From an uncultured Agathobacter sp. (GTDB lineage: Bacteria > Bacillota > Clostridia > Lachnospirales > Lachnospiraceae): a stretch of DNA of 6,232 nt. The position numbers were made by a program, and so were the translations under genes. Shown here piece by piece: positions 5,419 to 6,232 of the stretch. Under the pieces are notes generated by a model. It did no database searches. It had not been told where the DNA came from and was given only the letters and a program-made list of their open reading frames with translations. The stretch lies in NCBI GenBank assembly GCA_934358675.1, contig CAKRKX010000117.1, positions 1-6,232 on the forward strand, in the 5' to 3' direction. How positions within the stretch are numbered: the stretch's first letter is position 1; each line of letters opens with the position of its first letter.

Positions 5419-5697
5419 ATGATTTCAGAGAGTGCAGTACTTGACATTGCAAGAGATGCCATCTATACGATCATCATTACATCAGCGCCGCTTCTTTTAG
5501 TGTCGTTGATCATTGGTCTGATCGTCAGTATTTTTCAGACGGTTACATCCATTCAGGAGCAGACACTTACGTTTGTGCCGAAGATTCTCGGCGTGTTTGC
5601 GACAATGCTGATCTTTGGATCGTGGATGCTTAACAATATGTCAAGCTTTATTGAACGTTTATGGTCTAACTTTAGTTATTACCTGAGTCTGGGATAG
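5419..5697 (+). CDS. fliQ: FliQ, flagellar type III export gate protein
   Basis: 92 residues, the normal size for FliQ (about 89-92). Four copies pack around the FliP/FliR complex in the export gate. It is a two-helix hairpin: helix one about residues 15-40 (IYTIIITSAPLLLVSLIIG) and helix two about 53-75, joined by the hallmark loop VTSIQEQTLTFVPKI (42-56). The start at 5419 gives MISESAVLDIARDAI, the usual FliQ opening; a longer reading from 5365 would add 18 residues that overlap fliP out of frame and match nothing in the family. fliP ends 11 bp upstream and fliR starts 5 bp downstream, the conserved P-Q-R order. Confidence 0.98.
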   Translation: MISESAVLDIARDAIYTIIITSAPLLLVSLIIGLIVSIFQTVTSIQEQTLTFVPKILGVFATMLIFGSWMLNNMSSFIERLWSNFSYYLSLG

Positions 5698-5702
5698 GTT
5701 TC

Positions 5703-6232
5703 ATGGTTAACTTTACATTTACTCTGGAAAATTTTGAATATTTTTTATTGATTTTGGTGCGAATATCCTGTTTTGTATATATTGCGCCGTTGTTCGGGCA
5801 GACAGGTATTCCAAATCAGGTGAAGATCGGGTTAGCGTTTTTCACTTCGATCCTTTTATATAGTGTGGTCGCAAGACCGGAGTTTACGTATGAGAGCGTT
5901 GTCGGTTATGCGGTCGTTGTGTTAAAAGAAGGAATTACAGGACTGCTCATTGGTTTCGCTGCAAATATCTGTAATTCTATTGTTTTGTTTGCGGGTAGCG
6001 TGATCGATATGGATATCGGATTGTCGATGGCGGCGGAATTTAATCAGGATATGGGAACGGAAGTAACACTGACCGGTAATTTCTATTATTATCTGATCAT
6101 GATCCTTATGATCGTTTCCAATCTTCATACGTATCTGCTGCAGGCAATCGCAGATTCTTTTTCGGTGATACCGATCGCAGGACAGATCTTCAACTGGGAT
6201 CATCTGTTGAATTCAATCGCACGCTACATGGG
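5703..6232 (+). CDS. fliR: FliR, flagellar type III export gate protein, 3' truncated
   Basis: Open frame from ATG 5703 to the window edge: 176 full codons plus the first two bases of a Gly codon, out of about 260 expected. FliR is the single-copy subunit that caps the FliP5-FliQ4 export channel. Visible signatures: a first hydrophobic segment (about 12-30) with LVRISCFVYIAPLFG, IPNQVKIGLAF (36-46) next, a hydrophobic GITGLLIGFAANI (77-89), LFAGSVIDMDIGLSMA (95-110) with the conserved AG..ID...G pattern, and a hydrophobic helix around FYYYLIMILMIVSN (127-140). The predicted start has only a poor AGG at 5696-5698, overlapping the fliQ stop, so coupling to fliQ is likely. No frameshift is seen. 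The C-terminal third lies outside. Confidence 0.96.
   Translation, partial: MVNFTFTLENFEYFLLILVRISCFVYIAPLFGQTGIPNQVKIGLAFFTSILLYSVVARPEFTYESVVGYAVVVLKEGITGLLIGFAANICNSIVLFAGSVIDMDIGLSMAAEFNQDMGTEVTLTGNFYYYLIMILMIVSNLHTYLLQAIADSFSVIPIAGQIFNWDHLLNSIARYM

Noticed and set aside
5922..6203. 93-residue open frame on the - strand opposite fliR
   Set aside because: The + strand encodes recognisable FliR in an uninterrupted frame; the antisense product has no family features.

Overview
The window lies inside a flagellar motor and export operon of an anaerobic Firmicute, most likely a Clostridia/Lachnospiraceae-type bacterium. This taxonomic reading is an inference. It rests on three things: the gene order, the use of a CheC-FliN fusion (FliY) in place of a short FliN, and strong AGGAGG-type ribosome binding sites that often overlap the preceding stop codon. 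All nine genes run on the + strand, and there is no sign of mobile elements, RNA genes or CRISPR.

The layout is motA (5' truncated) - motB - fliL - 96-bp gap - fliM - fliY - fliO - fliP - fliQ - fliR (3' truncated). Every junction except fliL/fliM is 18 bp or less: motA/motB overlap by one base, fliM/fliY are 4 bp apart, fliY/fliO 7 bp, fliO/fliP 1 bp, fliP/fliQ 11 bp and fliQ/fliR 5 bp. The fliL-fliM gap is the only real intergenic space. It holds an imperfect hairpin, a sigma-28-like sequence and a short direct repeat.

The gene products build three connected parts of one machine. MotA and MotB form the torque-generating ion-channel stator, and FliL is its basal-body partner. FliM and FliY form the switch (C-ring), which binds CheY-P; FliY also carries two intact CheC-type phosphatase active sites. 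FliO, FliP, FliQ and FliR make or assemble the membrane core of the flagellar type III export gate. FlhB and FlhA would be expected just past the right edge.

The operon is conventional overall, and I see no novel system. The points worth a second look are: a stator whose channel residues look like the sodium type (PomAB/MotPS) rather than the proton type; the structured fliL-fliM gap; a Met/Gln/Pro-rich FliY linker encoded by two adjacent tandem repeats; the absence of cheY between fliY and fliO; and an N-terminally extended FliP.
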